Positions 25,753 to 34,251 are shown, numbered from the stretch's first letter. The stretch: DNA of 64,000 nt from Cohnella terricola (GCF_007786475.1 NZ_VNJJ01000011.1:92442-156441), one strand, 5' to 3'. Made by a program: numbers and translations. The notes: generated by a model not told the origin, from the letters alone.

Positions 25753-27596
25753 GCTCTGTAGTCGACTCCCTTGTACGGTTTGGCGGCATAGGCGCTGGCC
25801 ATAGCCGCTCTATTCGCACCTTCGGCCGAAAGAGCCGAAGCAGCCGATCCGTTCTTCCAATCGGGAAGCGGAGCTGCAGAGAGCGATAACAGCTGAAACC
25901 CGGAAGACGACATCCCCTCGACCAATTCCTCGCGAGCGTTATCGAGCAGTTCGGTCATGCCGGGAAAATCGCTAAGCAACTTCAAGGAAACAATGCGGTC
26001 CACTACTTGCACGTCCACGATCGTATCGCCGAGATGACGCATCCGCAAATCAAACAGCAGATGGCAGTTGTTAACGTCCCATTCGCCCTTGCGGCCGCGC
26101 CTTGTCTGTACATGGACGGTAGCCGTCGTATCGCCGTCCGCGCCTTTCATCGGCACGAACAGCGTCATATGGCTGAATGGAGCCGCCATGCCGCGATCCG
26201 AAGACAGCAGCAGTTGCTGACCCGTCACTTGACCCGCGAGCGTCTGCGCGGCTTCGCGCAGCGCGGGCGGCACGTCGTCGCGCGACGCAAGGGCGAGCAG
26301 CGCACCCTTGAGCGTCTCCGCGGATGGCCGCGCCTCCTGCCCGGAGGCTTCCGCCCCTCCAGGCGTATGGGCAGCGCCCGCGCCCGGACCGGCGTCACCG
26401 CCGCCGGGCAAACGCGCCTCGGCGGCGTGCAGGAGCTGACGCTCATGCCCGACGCCGAGCCATTGGAGGAAGCGGCCGATCCACGCCGCTTCCGGTTTTG
26501 GCGCCGACGCCGGCGAAGCCGTCGCGTCGGCACGGCCTTCGGAGCGGCGGCCGTCCGCGGCCGCGCCATCCGCAGCAGCGGGGCGATTCGCCGCCGCTGC
26601 CCGCTCTTCGGCCACCGGAGCCGGGGCGGCCGGCACTGAAGCAGCCGGTCGCGAAGCTTCCGGCTGCGCCGCATTTGCCGGCGTCGCGGACGTTTGCGCC
26701 GGCGTCTGGGCCGCTTGCCCCGCCAGCGACTGCGCTTGCGGGACCGCGGCTCTTGCCGCACCGCTCTCGCCACCGGCCTGCGGCGACGCGTTCGCGGCTG
26801 TTCTCGCCGCTTCGCCACCCGTCTGCGGCGGCGCCGTCGTGCCTGCCTGAGGCGTAATGGCCGCCTCGGGCTTTGCCGTGCTCGCGCGCGGATCTCCCGT
26901 CAGCATCGCCTCTCCTTCAGAGAGAATGGACGCGCCTTGCGCGAGCAAAGCTTGTAATCGTTGCCCCAGCGCCGCCGTCTCTGGAGAAGGCGGCTTGGCG
27001 CCGCCTAACCAGCTGTCGAGCGCCGACCGCAAGTTCGCCAATTCCTCGTGAACAGGCTGTCCGTACAAGGCCTGCCGCAGCGAGGACAGCGTCGTCTCGG
27101 TCGGCTTCAGCCCTCTTCGGAAAGCGACGTCCGCCGCGTTCAGCCACGATTCGGCTTCTACTCCGGGCGGCTTCATTGCCATAGCGGTGTTAAAGTGCGC
27201 GGCCGTTTCTTTTCCGATCGGATAGCCGTCCCGCTTCAGGCCTCGCAACAATTCCATTGCCCACTTCTGCTCCGGCATCCCGAACGTCTTCAGAACGTCC
27301 TTCAGCCCTTCCTCCGGCATGCCCTCCAGCAAATCCGCCAGCGGTTTTAATGCAATCAATCCGCCCGCGCCGCCTGGTTGGACTTGCAGAAGCGTGCTTC
27401 TTCCGAGAGGCATGTCCGCCGCAAGCTTTGCCCGCACGTGTACCCCGTTAATATTGACGAGCGCCTCCTGATTGTCCATCAGTTCTAGAAGCACGCCCCT
27501 AACGATTTGACCGATGCGCAGTTCCAGCGACTTCGCATCCGCCGGCTGCGCGTCGCCCATCATGGCCCTGATCATTGGGCCGATATTCATGCTCAT
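25749..27596 (-). CDS. FliK-like flagellar hook-length control domain protein (YlqG type)
   Basis: Protein of 615 residues. The N-terminal 200 form a globular region (RIGQIVRGVLLELMDNQEAL, VHVRAKLAADMPLGRSTLLQ). The centre (about 235-400) is low-complexity, dominated by Ala, Pro, Gln, Thr and Glu. The C-terminal 150 look like a Flg_hook domain (MTLFVPMKGADGDTTATVHV, HLLFDLRMRHLGDTIVDVQV, then SSSGFQLLSLS). The same layout occurs in FliK, yet this gene sits 25 kb from the flagellar operon, beside an FlhB-tail protein. B. subtilis ylqG-ylqH occupies the same locus. Its high-GC repeats create long overlapping ORFs that are not genes. Confidence 0.75.
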   Translation of the reverse strand: MSMNIGPMIRAMMGDAQPADAKSLELRIGQIVRGVLLELMDNQEALVNINGVHVRAKLAADMPLGRSTLLQVQPGGAGGLIALKPLADLLEGMPEEGLKDVLKTFGMPEQKWAMELLRGLKRDGYPIGKETAAHFNTAMAMKPPGVEAESWLNAADVAFRRGLKPTETTLSSLRQALYGQPVHEELANLRSALDSWLGGAKPPSPETAALGQRLQALLAQGASILSEGEAMLTGDPRASTAKPEAAITPQAGTTAPPQTGGEAARTAANASPQAGGESGAARAAVPQAQSLAGQAAQTPAQTSATPANAAQPEASRPAASVPAAPAPVAEERAAAANRPAAADGAAADGRRSEGRADATASPASAPKPEAAWIGRFLQWLGVGHERQLLHAAEARLPGGGDAGPGAGAAHTPGGAEASGQEARPSAETLKGALLALASRDDVPPALREAAQTLAGQVTGQQLLLSSDRGMAAPFSHMTLFVPMKGADGDTTATVHVQTRRGRKGEWDVNNCHLLFDLRMRHLGDTIVDVQVVDRIVSLKLLSDFPGMTELLDNAREELVEGMSSSGFQLLSLSAAPLPDWKNGSAASALSAEGANRAAMASAYAAKPYKGVDYRA

Positions 27597-27679
27597 CCGG
27601 CATCCTCCTTGCGAAACCTATATCCCTTATATCGGTCGTTTAACCGCTCGGATTGAATGTTTTTCTCACCATTCCGCCG

Positions 27680-28306
27680 TTAAAACAGCATCTGTTGCTC
27701 GACGTTCATACCTTTCAGGAAGCTGCGGCGATGAAGCGGAGTGGGACCGAGCTCCTGCAATGCCTCGCGATGAACTTTCGTGGCATAACCTTTATGTACC
27801 GCAATCCCGTAACCGGGATAAAGCGCATCCCACACATCCGCGCACAGCCGGTCTCTCGTGACCTTGGCGATAATCGAGGCAGCGGCGATCGATTGGCTTA
27901 AGCTGTCGCCCTTGATGATTGCCGTCTGACTGATGTCCAGATCCACGTTTTCCGCGTCGACGAGAAGATGCTCTGGCGCTAGGCCAAGCCCCTGTATCGC
28001 TTGTTTCATCGCTAGCCTGGACGCTTGCCGGATATTGATCGCGTCAATCACGGACGGCTCGACTCTCCCTACCGACCACGCAACGGCTTCTTCTATGATT
28101 TTTTCATATAGTTTGTCTCGTTTTTTCTCGCTAAGCTGCTTCGAGTCGTTCACTTCCTCAAGCACGAGCCCGACCGGCAAAATGACCGCGGCCGCCACGA
28201 CATCGCCGAACAAGCATCCCCGCCCGACCTCGTCGACGCCGGCGATCGCCGTCAAACCTTGCGCCCACAGCCCGCTTTCGTACTGCAATCGATTGATTTC
28301 TTCCAT
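27680..28306 (-). CDS. rnhB: Ribonuclease HII
   Basis: Enzyme of about 208 residues that nicks RNA-DNA hybrids and single ribonucleotides in DNA. The catalytic motif IAGVDEVGRGCLFGDVVAA supplies the first two acidic residues; LLVDAENVD and KGDSLSQSIAAASIIAKVTRD carry the others, and YGIAVHKGYATKVHREAL is conserved. An ATG 14 codons upstream (28348) is open; the ATG at 28306 has AGGAGG ten bases away and is preferred. First gene of the unit leading to yraN. Confidence 0.95.
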   Translation of the reverse strand: MEEINRLQYESGLWAQGLTAIAGVDEVGRGCLFGDVVAAAVILPVGLVLEEVNDSKQLSEKKRDKLYEKIIEEAVAWSVGRVEPSVIDAINIRQASRLAMKQAIQGLGLAPEHLLVDAENVDLDISQTAIIKGDSLSQSIAAASIIAKVTRDRLCADVWDALYPGYGIAVHKGYATKVHREALQELGPTPLHRRSFLKGMNVEQQMLF

Positions 28307-28382
28307 ATCCGATAAGCCTCCTGCATCTGTTCCTCCTCCATTGTCCAATATCGCCGCCGTAATGCCAAGTATTATTTTGGGC

Positions 28383-29060
28383 TCATTCCCTTCGTTCTTC
28401 CCGCAGCGGTTTTACGTCGAGAGGCAGTGTCGCCACATCCCGCCGCTCGAAGCGCGCTTGAAACCGCCCATTGTAGCGGAAAACAGGGCCAAGAAGCGGA
28501 TTCGTAACGTTAACGGAAATTTTGAACGTTTCTTCCTCGTCGTCGTACCATTCGCACACATCGGCGATTCCCGTCAGCCGTTTTGGAAACCGGAATCCGA
28601 CGGGGCCTTCGTAGAAGCGCTGCTCTCCCGATCGGATTTGAATGCCGCCGTTGGCCTTCGCCTTCATTTGCAGATCCACCGCCAGATGCTGTTTCGTTCC
28701 GAGGTAATCGACGATTCCCTGCCTCCGATCGCTGTAGATCATGGTCGCGTCGAAGCTTCGGACCGCATTCCGGAACTTGAATTTGCGGCACCAAGTAACT
28801 GTCTCCCTGCCAAATGAATCCACATAAGCATAGTTGCCGATCGTAAAAGGGACATCCACGCCGCCTTGCGGGAACATAATATGGCGCAGCGTCCCGGCAT
28901 ATAGCGGAATCGCCGCCCACTTCGAATACCAGATCCGCTCCATCACACCGTGTCCGACCGATGAGATGCCGTCCTTGCTGCTGAAGCCGAAACGTTCTTG
29001 AATTCGCGGATGCAGCTTGCGAAAATCGTTGCCTAATGCTTGTTCATATATCGATGTCAT
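28383..29060 (-). CDS. DUF4166 domain protein
   Basis: Protein of about 225 residues (from MTSIYEQALGNDFRKLHPRI). Segments VGHGVMERIWYSKWAAIPLY and the run of aromatic beta-strand-like sequence (VTWCRKFKFRNAVRSFDATM) fit DUF4166, a beta-rich family often fused to or encoded beside DoxX-like and thiol-oxidoreductase-like proteins. No catalytic residues or membrane helix are evident. Start at 29060 has AAGGGA nearby. It overlaps the upstream SRPBCC-DoxX gene by 4 bases, so the two are probably made together. Function unknown. Confidence 0.7.
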   Translation of the reverse strand: MTSIYEQALGNDFRKLHPRIQERFGFSSKDGISSVGHGVMERIWYSKWAAIPLYAGTLRHIMFPQGGVDVPFTIGNYAYVDSFGRETVTWCRKFKFRNAVRSFDATMIYSDRRQGIVDYLGTKQHLAVDLQMKAKANGGIQIRSGEQRFYEGPVGFRFPKRLTGIADVCEWYDDEEETFKISVNVTNPLLGPVFRYNGRFQARFERRDVATLPLDVKPLREERRE

Positions 29061-30007
29061 GATTTCCCTTTTCCTCTCTTCACGTCGTTGGATTGGCCGA
29101 CGGGTTTGCGACGGCAACGCGCGGCGTTCGGCAGTTCATCCGCCGTTCGGGCGGCTGCGGCTCCAAGACCCGCCATCGCGAGGCCAAGCGTGAGCGGATT
29201 AAACGGGTCCTTCAACATATTCGGCATTCCCGTCAGTGCCGCGACCCCGAGCGCGAGCAACGCTACAGCCTGAAGCTTGTACGCCCACTTTTTCCGGTGG
29301 TTCGCGACAAGCACGAAAGCCAGGCCGATTTCTCCGATGCCGACCAGCGGCAGCACGATTTCCTCCAAGCCGGAAAACCACCCCGTCTGCCTAAGGAGCG
29401 CCAGCTCTCCGCTTTCCGGGTACAGCAGCTTGGGCACGATTCCTTGGTACAACCATAAAAAAGCAAGCAATAATAGCGAAGAATAATGCACGATCGCCTT
29501 TTCCGCGCTGACAGCAGGATAGATTCCTTTTTCCAGCCAAAGCCTCAGCCTGTCGAAGCTCCAAGCTGTCGCGTACCCGAACAGCGGCCGAAACAGCAAG
29601 CGATCCAGCCATTTCCCCCCGATTCCAAACCGGGTATCGTAATCGTATCTCGTCTTAAAAACTATCCCTTTACCGGTCTCTCCAGGTTCGTATTTCCAGT
29701 AACCCCCGCCTTTGCGGATCAACGAAATGCGTTGCTTGGACCCGAAACTGAGCGTAGAAAGGCGGCTTCCTATCCCAACGTCGATCGTCGCCTTTGTCTC
29801 CCCCGTCCCGGCGATATCCAATCCGAACCCGATTCGCGTGCGATACAGGAACGCCTGCCGTTCCTCATCATCCGGCTTGGGTAAGTAAGTAATGTCGGAA
29901 AACCGCAGATCCCACTGCCGATGTAGCTCGGGCTCCTGCGTATGCTTCCACAGCGTCTCCATATCTGCATCTACGTCGATTTCGACATAAATCGGTTTAG
30001 ATTTCAT
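29057..30007 (-). CDS. SRPBCC-domain plus DoxX-like membrane protein
   Basis: Fusion of about 316 residues. The N-terminal 150 resemble an SRPBCC ligand-binding domain (YVEIDVDADMETLWKHTQEP, HRQWDLRFSDITYL). The C-terminal half has four predicted membrane helices in a DoxX-like arrangement (HYSSLLLLAFLWLYQGIVPK, EIVLPLVGIGEIGLAFVLVA, QAVALLALGVAALTGM, GLAMAGLGAAAA). The start at 30007 has GGAGG nine bases away; the longer frame to 30112 is rejected. It overlaps the DCC gene upstream by 11 bases and DUF4166 downstream by 4. Substrate unknown; DoxX-type proteins are often linked to redox or quinone chemistry. Confidence 0.75.
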   Translation of the reverse strand: MKSKPIYVEIDVDADMETLWKHTQEPELHRQWDLRFSDITYLPKPDDEERQAFLYRTRIGFGLDIAGTGETKATIDVGIGSRLSTLSFGSKQRISLIRKGGGYWKYEPGETGKGIVFKTRYDYDTRFGIGGKWLDRLLFRPLFGYATAWSFDRLRLWLEKGIYPAVSAEKAIVHYSSLLLLAFLWLYQGIVPKLLYPESGELALLRQTGWFSGLEEIVLPLVGIGEIGLAFVLVANHRKKWAYKLQAVALLALGVAALTGMPNMLKDPFNPLTLGLAMAGLGAAAARTADELPNAARCRRKPVGQSNDVKRGKGKS

Positions 30008-30449
30008 CCCGCCATTCCTCCGTTCCATCTTCCACAAACCGCCCGCGCACATCCGGCGTCGGAACGAGGCAGCGATCATGACGGCCGAACCAACCGTAAC
30101 GCCGTGCGGCAATCCAATCGTAGACCTTGTCCCTCAGCGCGCGAGGGACCGCCATGCCCGCATAAGTCAACGCCCACGGCATCCCTAGGCGGCGGCACGT
30201 TCGCAGAGCGGCCGTAGACTTCGTATAGAAACTTCCGTCCTCGATCATGACGAACGTATCCAGATCGTCCGCTCGCAATCCGCCTTCGCTCAGCAGCCGC
30301 TGCCCCAGACTCGACTGAAGAGACGCGAACCGGAATACCGCTTTGTGATCCCTCCGGATCACGAATCGCGCGATTCCGTGGCACAGATTGCACTGCCCGT
30401 CGATCAGCAATAGAATCGGCTTGCCCGTCGCTTTACTGCGTCCGTTCAT
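29997..30449 (-). CDS. DCC-family thiol-disulfide oxidoreductase-like protein (DUF393)
   Basis: Protein of 150 residues (from MNGRSKATGKPILLLIDGQC). The hallmark DGQCNLCHG, i.e. D-x-x-C-x-x-C, is followed by FRFASLQSS and the C-terminal RYGWFGRHDRCLVPTP typical of this thioredoxin-like family. AAGGAGGT lies eight bases before the ATG at 30449. It is the first gene of a coupled three-gene operon with the SRPBCC-DoxX and DUF4166 genes. The physiological partner is unknown. Confidence 0.85.
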   Translation of the reverse strand: MNGRSKATGKPILLLIDGQCNLCHGIARFVIRRDHKAVFRFASLQSSLGQRLLSEGGLRADDLDTFVMIEDGSFYTKSTAALRTCRRLGMPWALTYAGMAVPRALRDKVYDWIAARRYGWFGRHDRCLVPTPDVRGRFVEDGTEEWRDEI

Positions 30450-30627
30450 TGTTCGACCTCCTTCACTGTCACCATTGTACCTGCAAAACCCTGTATCGCT
30501 TAAGTTCCAACTTTTCAGGTACAAAAGCCGATGGGGTACTACAAAACGTAGTCAGCAAGATAGACCGGTTTCCCGCATATCTCCTCCGTAGCGGAACGAA
30601 TGGATATTATGCTCTCTGTATCGCCAC

Positions 30628-30660
30628 AAAAAAGGACATCCGTAGCCGGACGTCCTTCTT
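30628..30660 (-). terminator. Terminator of the two-component operon
   Basis: AAGGAC-GTCCG pairs with CGGAT-GTCCTT around a GCTA loop and is followed by six T on the minus strand, 17 bases past the response-regulator stop. Confidence 0.9.
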
Positions 30661-30676
30661 CTCTATTGCCTGACTG

Positions 30677-31303
30677 TTACAGCCCTTTCCGGCGCACTTT
30701 CTCTACCGCTTCCTTGCTGCTCCTGGCCCCTAGTTTTTTGAGCATCTTGTTGATCTGGTTTTTGAGCGTGCTTTCGGCCTTGAACAGCTTCCGTTCGATC
30801 TGCGGCTGCGTATATCCTTCCTCCAAGAGTTCGAACACTTCCCGCTCCGCGGAAGTGAGCTCTTTCAGCTGCTCCTCCCGCTTGAGCCGGGTGAATTCCT
30901 TAAGCAAAGCCTCCATCGCCGCGGGGTGATGATAAGCGCTGCGAATCGCTTGCGGAATTTCTCGGAATCGGGTTTTCTCGATATAGTTGATCGCTCCGGC
31001 TGTAAATGCTTGGGTCATTGCGCTTTCGTCCTCGACCGAAGTGAGCATGATCATCTTCGCGGAAGTTCTCTCATGAATCTCCGCCGCAATTTGGATGCCT
31101 TCCATGCCGCCGTCGGTCAGTTGGATATCGAGAAGAGCCACGTCGAACGCCATCGTCCCAGACAGCCGAACCGCTTCCTCGTAACTCATCGCGGCGCCAA
31201 CGACAAGCATGTCCGCCTCATCGTTAAGGAACGCCGTCATCGCTTTAATCCAATCCGGATCGTCCTCTACCAGCAGCACCTTGATTTGTTCGCCTGTTGC
31301 CAT
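30677..31303 (-). CDS. Response regulator, REC plus LuxR-type HTH
   Basis: Protein of 208 residues. The receiver domain (residues 8-125) has the acidic pair Asp14/Asp15 (LLVEDDPDW), the phospho-acceptor Asp59 (ALLDIQL), and conserved Thr and Lys positions (MIMLTSVEDE, INYIEKTRF). A GerE/LuxR-like helix-turn-helix follows at about 147-205 (LTSAEREVFELLEEGYTQPQ, STLKNQINKMLKKLGARSS). It is preceded by GGAGGG. It is cotranscribed with the histidine kinase at 31520-32833 and a 54-residue membrane protein between them. Target genes unknown. Confidence 0.92.
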   Translation of the reverse strand: MATGEQIKVLLVEDDPDWIKAMTAFLNDEADMLVVGAAMSYEEAVRLSGTMAFDVALLDIQLTDGGMEGIQIAAEIHERTSAKMIMLTSVEDESAMTQAFTAGAINYIEKTRFREIPQAIRSAYHHPAAMEALLKEFTRLKREEQLKELTSAEREVFELLEEGYTQPQIERKLFKAESTLKNQINKMLKKLGARSSKEAVEKVRRKGL

Positions 31304-31344
31304 CTCTTCCCTCCGCTCAGAGCTAAACCGTACTCGCTTTTTTT

Positions 31345-31509
31345 TCAGCTATTCGACTTCATATCCCTTAATTTCTGATTGATATCGTCCAACGATCTTT
31401 GAATGGACTCCATCCTTCTCAGACCGGAATACTGATTGCCGATCATTCCGGCAAAACCGATGATGATTACGATAATTAGAAATAATAGCAAAATAATCTT
31501 CCTTTCCAC
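31345..31509 (-). CDS. Small membrane protein between sensor kinase and response regulator
   Basis: Open frame of 54 codons starting at GTG 31509 and ending at TGA 31345. It encodes one strongly hydrophobic helix (VERKIILLLFLIIVIIIGFA) followed by an amphipathic, coiled-coil-like tail (YSGLRRMESIQRSLDDINQK and LRDMKSNS). It begins 11 bases after the kinase stop codon and ends 42 bases before the response regulator, so it belongs to the operon. The single-span plus coiled-coil layout suits an accessory protein that could contact the sensor or hold a partner at the membrane; that role is inference only. Confidence 0.6.
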   Translation of the reverse strand: MERKIILLLFLIIVIIIGFAGMIGNQYSGLRRMESIQRSLDDINQKLRDMKSNS

Positions 31510-31519
31510 GCATGATGAT

Positions 31520-32833
31520 CTACCTGATTATACCATTGCGGAAAACCAACTCGAACCGCGTTCCTTCGCCGAGTCGGCTCGATACGCTGACAGATCCGCC
31601 GCTCTTGCGCATGACGTTGTAAACGTAGGATAAGCCTAACCCGAAATTCCGGCTGCTTTTTTTCGTGCTGTAGAAAGGCTCGAACAGATGCGGAAGCGCG
31701 TCTTTGGATATACCCGTTCCGTTATCCTCGACCGATAGGACGATTCGTTTGGCCAAATACGCTAGCACGATACGCACGGTTCCTCCGTCCTTCATCGCTT
31801 CGGCTGCATTTGCTAACAAGTTGCCGATCGCTTCCTTTACGTGCGTCGGATCGCACGATAGCGTCGGCCTCGTCTGGAAATCCATTAGGACGACGATTCC
31901 CAAGCGATCGAACAGCGGCCGGTTCCGCTCCACGCATAGTTCAACGAGCTCGTCCAATCTACATGATTCGGCAACGAGGACGATATCCTTCGTGCGGCTA
32001 TGAATTTTCTCGACCATCGCAAGCATGTGATCGGCGGAATCCGCGATGATCCGTAAGCTTTGCCGTGACCTTTCGTCGTCCGGAGACAGCGCCCTGCTTA
32101 AGTTTTCCGAACTGAGCGAGATTTTGCCGATTTCATTCTTGAGCGTATGATTCAGCATTCGCGTCCCCGAACTGACCGCTTTCATCGCATCATCGAGCGG
32201 ATCGCGTTCGATCTTCAAGCGGAATCCGAGAACGCCATACACGAATACACATAGCAGCCCGACAACGAAAGAGTAAATCAGGAAATAGGACACGTATTCG
32301 AAAAATTCGAAATCCGGATACACCGCTTTGGCGATATAAATAAAAGTCAGAACGCTCAGCAAAGTCGGAACAAAAATAATCGTTGTGATCAGCCTGTTCC
32401 TGCGGTTTCTAGGGTCCGGCTCGCGAAAAAGCGAAACGACCAACAATACGCATCCTCCGATGTAGTAGGGAGCAGCCCAAGCGAGCAACCAGCCGTAATC
32501 GATTCGCATCTCGGGAACGTACGACGTCAAGAGAGCAGTCATTCCGACCGGGATCAGCAGCGCACCTTTGAGCAGGGCGATCTTCCGGCGATCGGTGATC
32601 AGCTTCGAATAGACTAGGCAAAATATAGCGACCGCGTAGGGCGTAACCGTCAGATTAAGCACCTGGATCGCATTCGCCGAGATACTGTATCCGTATGTCC
32701 TCGCCTCGTCGGTTAATCCTCCGATCGCCGCGAATACGAGGAAAATCGAAGCCCATCTGTTCACTTCGCTCTTAGGATGGCTAAACAATAGAATGACGGA
32801 TGCCGCCAGCAGCGCCGTGAAGTAATAGAGCAT
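31520..32833 (-). CDS. Membrane sensor histidine kinase with multi-span input domain
   Basis: Protein of 437 residues. About seven hydrophobic spans occupy residues 1-205 with only short loops, so the signal is probably sensed within or at the membrane. A DHp helix carries the phospho-acceptor His229 in MLNHTLKNEIGKISL. The HATPase domain has the N box (HVKEAIGNLLANAAEAM), G1 (VEDNGTGISKDA), F (HLFEPFYSTK) and G2 (NFGLGLSYVYNVM) boxes, so the kinase looks active. It is the first gene of the operon with the small membrane protein and the response regulator. Confidence 0.92.
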   Translation of the reverse strand: MLYYFTALLAASVILLFSHPKSEVNRWASIFLVFAAIGGLTDEARTYGYSISANAIQVLNLTVTPYAVAIFCLVYSKLITDRRKIALLKGALLIPVGMTALLTSYVPEMRIDYGWLLAWAAPYYIGGCVLLVVSLFREPDPRNRRNRLITTIIFVPTLLSVLTFIYIAKAVYPDFEFFEYVSYFLIYSFVVGLLCVFVYGVLGFRLKIERDPLDDAMKAVSSGTRMLNHTLKNEIGKISLSSENLSRALSPDDERSRQSLRIIADSADHMLAMVEKIHSRTKDIVLVAESCRLDELVELCVERNRPLFDRLGIVVLMDFQTRPTLSCDPTHVKEAIGNLLANAAEAMKDGGTVRIVLAYLAKRIVLSVEDNGTGISKDALPHLFEPFYSTKKSSRNFGLGLSYVYNVMRKSGGSVSVSSRLGEGTRFELVFRNGIIR

Positions 32834-33002
32834 TAAGTTTTCCCCTCTCGCCTACGCCGTCGTTCGCATTTCCGTTCGCGTTTCTTGACTTGAATTTGAT
32901 CATATACTAACATTAAAACAGTATGAATACTATGGCGGCTATTCTATCCGCTGCCTGAGGTTCATCAGCTGACCTATAAATCGGTCCAAAGGAGGTGCTT
33001 AA

Positions 33003-33368
33003 GTGACCAATACCAAACATCTTAGTTTCGGCAGCCGTTGTTTTCGTTATCTTGTCTTCATGTTCTTGCTAGTCGGTTTTTCATCGTTTTCCCCGTATCA
33101 GATCGAAGCGCGATCCGTCACGACGGAAACGTCCCAAACCGAACTGGAAGTTCAGACAAAACCTTTCGTTAAACCCCGTCCCGCGGCATCGTCTTCCAGA
33201 ATCAATTGGACTTCCGATTTGGCCGCGTTCGTTATTTTTATGCTGCTGCATATGGCAGTCCCAAAGCTTACTCCCACGATTTATAAACGATTCTCCGCGA
33301 TTTCACTACGCATGAGACGTTTATTCCTCATGCCAATTAAGCTCACCTCCACCTCAAGTTTTGCCTGA
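33003..33368 (+). CDS. Small secreted or membrane protein, unrecognised
   Basis: Open frame of 121 codons that starts at a GTG with a near-perfect AAAGGAGGT site. The N-terminus looks like a signal peptide or anchor (RYLVFMFLLVGFSSFSPY, possible cleavage after IEA), then a polar Thr/Glu/Pro stretch, a second hydrophobic segment (DLAAFVIFMLLHMAV), and a basic tail. I do not recognise a family. It diverges from the histidine kinase operon and ends 386 bases before khtT. B. subtilis has khtS just before khtT, but this protein does not visibly resemble it. Confidence 0.55.
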   Translation: MTNTKHLSFGSRCFRYLVFMFLLVGFSSFSPYQIEARSVTTETSQTELEVQTKPFVKPRPAASSSRINWTSDLAAFVIFMLLHMAVPKLTPTIYKRFSAISLRMRRLFLMPIKLTSTSSFA

Positions 33369-33523
33369 TCGAACACTCTCATCTTTTAATCGCCCATTTT
33401 AAAATCGCAGCGCAACCGCGTTTGTTTCGTCATGCACTTTTTTTACCGAGGGATCCATTCCTTCTGTTTGCTGTCCCTAATTTACCTGTTGAGTCGACCT
33501 GATGGGCGAAGTCTACCCTTTTT

Positions 33524-33698
33524 AACGGTCTGCGAGACCGTTACAGACACCAATTGGCCGATCTATGCCGGTCCAACGGTCTGCGAGACCGTTACAGACA
33601 CCAATTGAGCGAAATTTGCCCGTTTAACGGTCTGCGGGACCGTTACAGACACCAACTGAGCGAAATTTTCCCGTTTAACGGTCTGCGGGACCGTTACA
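33524..33698. repeat. 51-bp tandem hairpin array upstream of khtT
   Basis: Four copies of AACGGTCTGCG(A/G)GACCGTTACAG start at 33524, 33575, 33626 and 33677, an exact 51-bp period. Each contains a perfect 7-bp inverted repeat (AACGGTC/GACCGTT) with a 5-base loop. The 30 bases between hairpins are also conserved (ACACCAA(T/C)TGAGCGAAAT), so they are repeat and not spacer. A decayed half-unit precedes the first copy (about 33489-33520). The last hairpin ends 55 bases before the khtT start, so the array could act in its leader. From 33369 to 33488 nothing is recognisable. Confidence 0.88.
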
Positions 33699-33753
33699 GC
33701 TCTACAATTTTGCGCACGCCAAAAATCATTATACGATCGCGGAGGTTATCCAA

Positions 33754-34251
33754 TTGAATATTAGAGAATCGGATTTGCCCGGAATCGGCCGAAAGTATTT
33801 GCTTGAAGCCCGCAGCGGAGACAAGATCGTTGTCATTATTCATGACGACGGGCGCAGGGAAGTATACCACTTCCATCACAGCGATCCGGAAGAAAGCTTG
33901 TCCATGGTCACACTTGAAGACGATGAATCCAGGCAGGTCGCGGCCATAATCGGCGGCATGAATTATACCCCTCGCGCGCTGGAATCAATAGACGTTGCTT
34001 TGGACGATCTGACGATCGAATGGCTTAGAGTGCAAGCCGGCGCCTCCTATATCGGGCGAAATATCGGGGAATTGAACATCCGCCAGAAGACTGGCGCCAC
34101 CATCATTGCCGTCGTGGAGAACAACCATAACAAACAAATGAATCCCGGACCGGATTACATCCTTCGGGAAGGTTCAACGCTGGTCGTGGCAGGGGAAAGA
34201 GCTCAGCTCAGAATGTTCAAGCATTTTCTAAGTGGAACGTTATCGAACTAA
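33754..34251 (+). CDS. khtT: K+/H+ antiporter regulatory subunit KhtT
   Basis: Soluble regulator of 165 residues matching B. subtilis KhtT (YhaT) over its whole length: start [40 protein letters not shown], and ARQ-type [20 protein letters not shown]. The second half is an RCK_C (TrkA-C) domain ([33 protein letters not shown]) that binds a nucleotide such as c-di-AMP in the Bacillus protein. Translation starts at TTG 33754 with GGAGG upstream. It is 22 bases ahead of khtU and forms an operon with it. Confidence 0.93.
   Translation: MNIRESDLPGIGRKYLLEARSGDKIVVIIHDDGRREVYHFHHSDPEESLSMVTLEDDESRQVAAIIGGMNYTPRALESIDVALDDLTIEWLRVQAGASYIGRNIGELNIRQKTGATIIAVVENNHNKQMNPGPDYILREGSTLVVAGERAQLRMFKHFLSGTLSN

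Noticed and set aside
26225..26857. Long Arg/Pro-rich ORFs overlapping the FliK-like gene on both strands
   Set aside because: They are products of the GC-rich Ala/Pro linker in the real gene and have no domain or start signal of their own.
33524..33698. CRISPR array
   Set aside because: The whole 51-bp unit is conserved, with no unique spacers, only four copies, and no cas genes nearby. The same argument applies to the arrays at 18455 and 63555.
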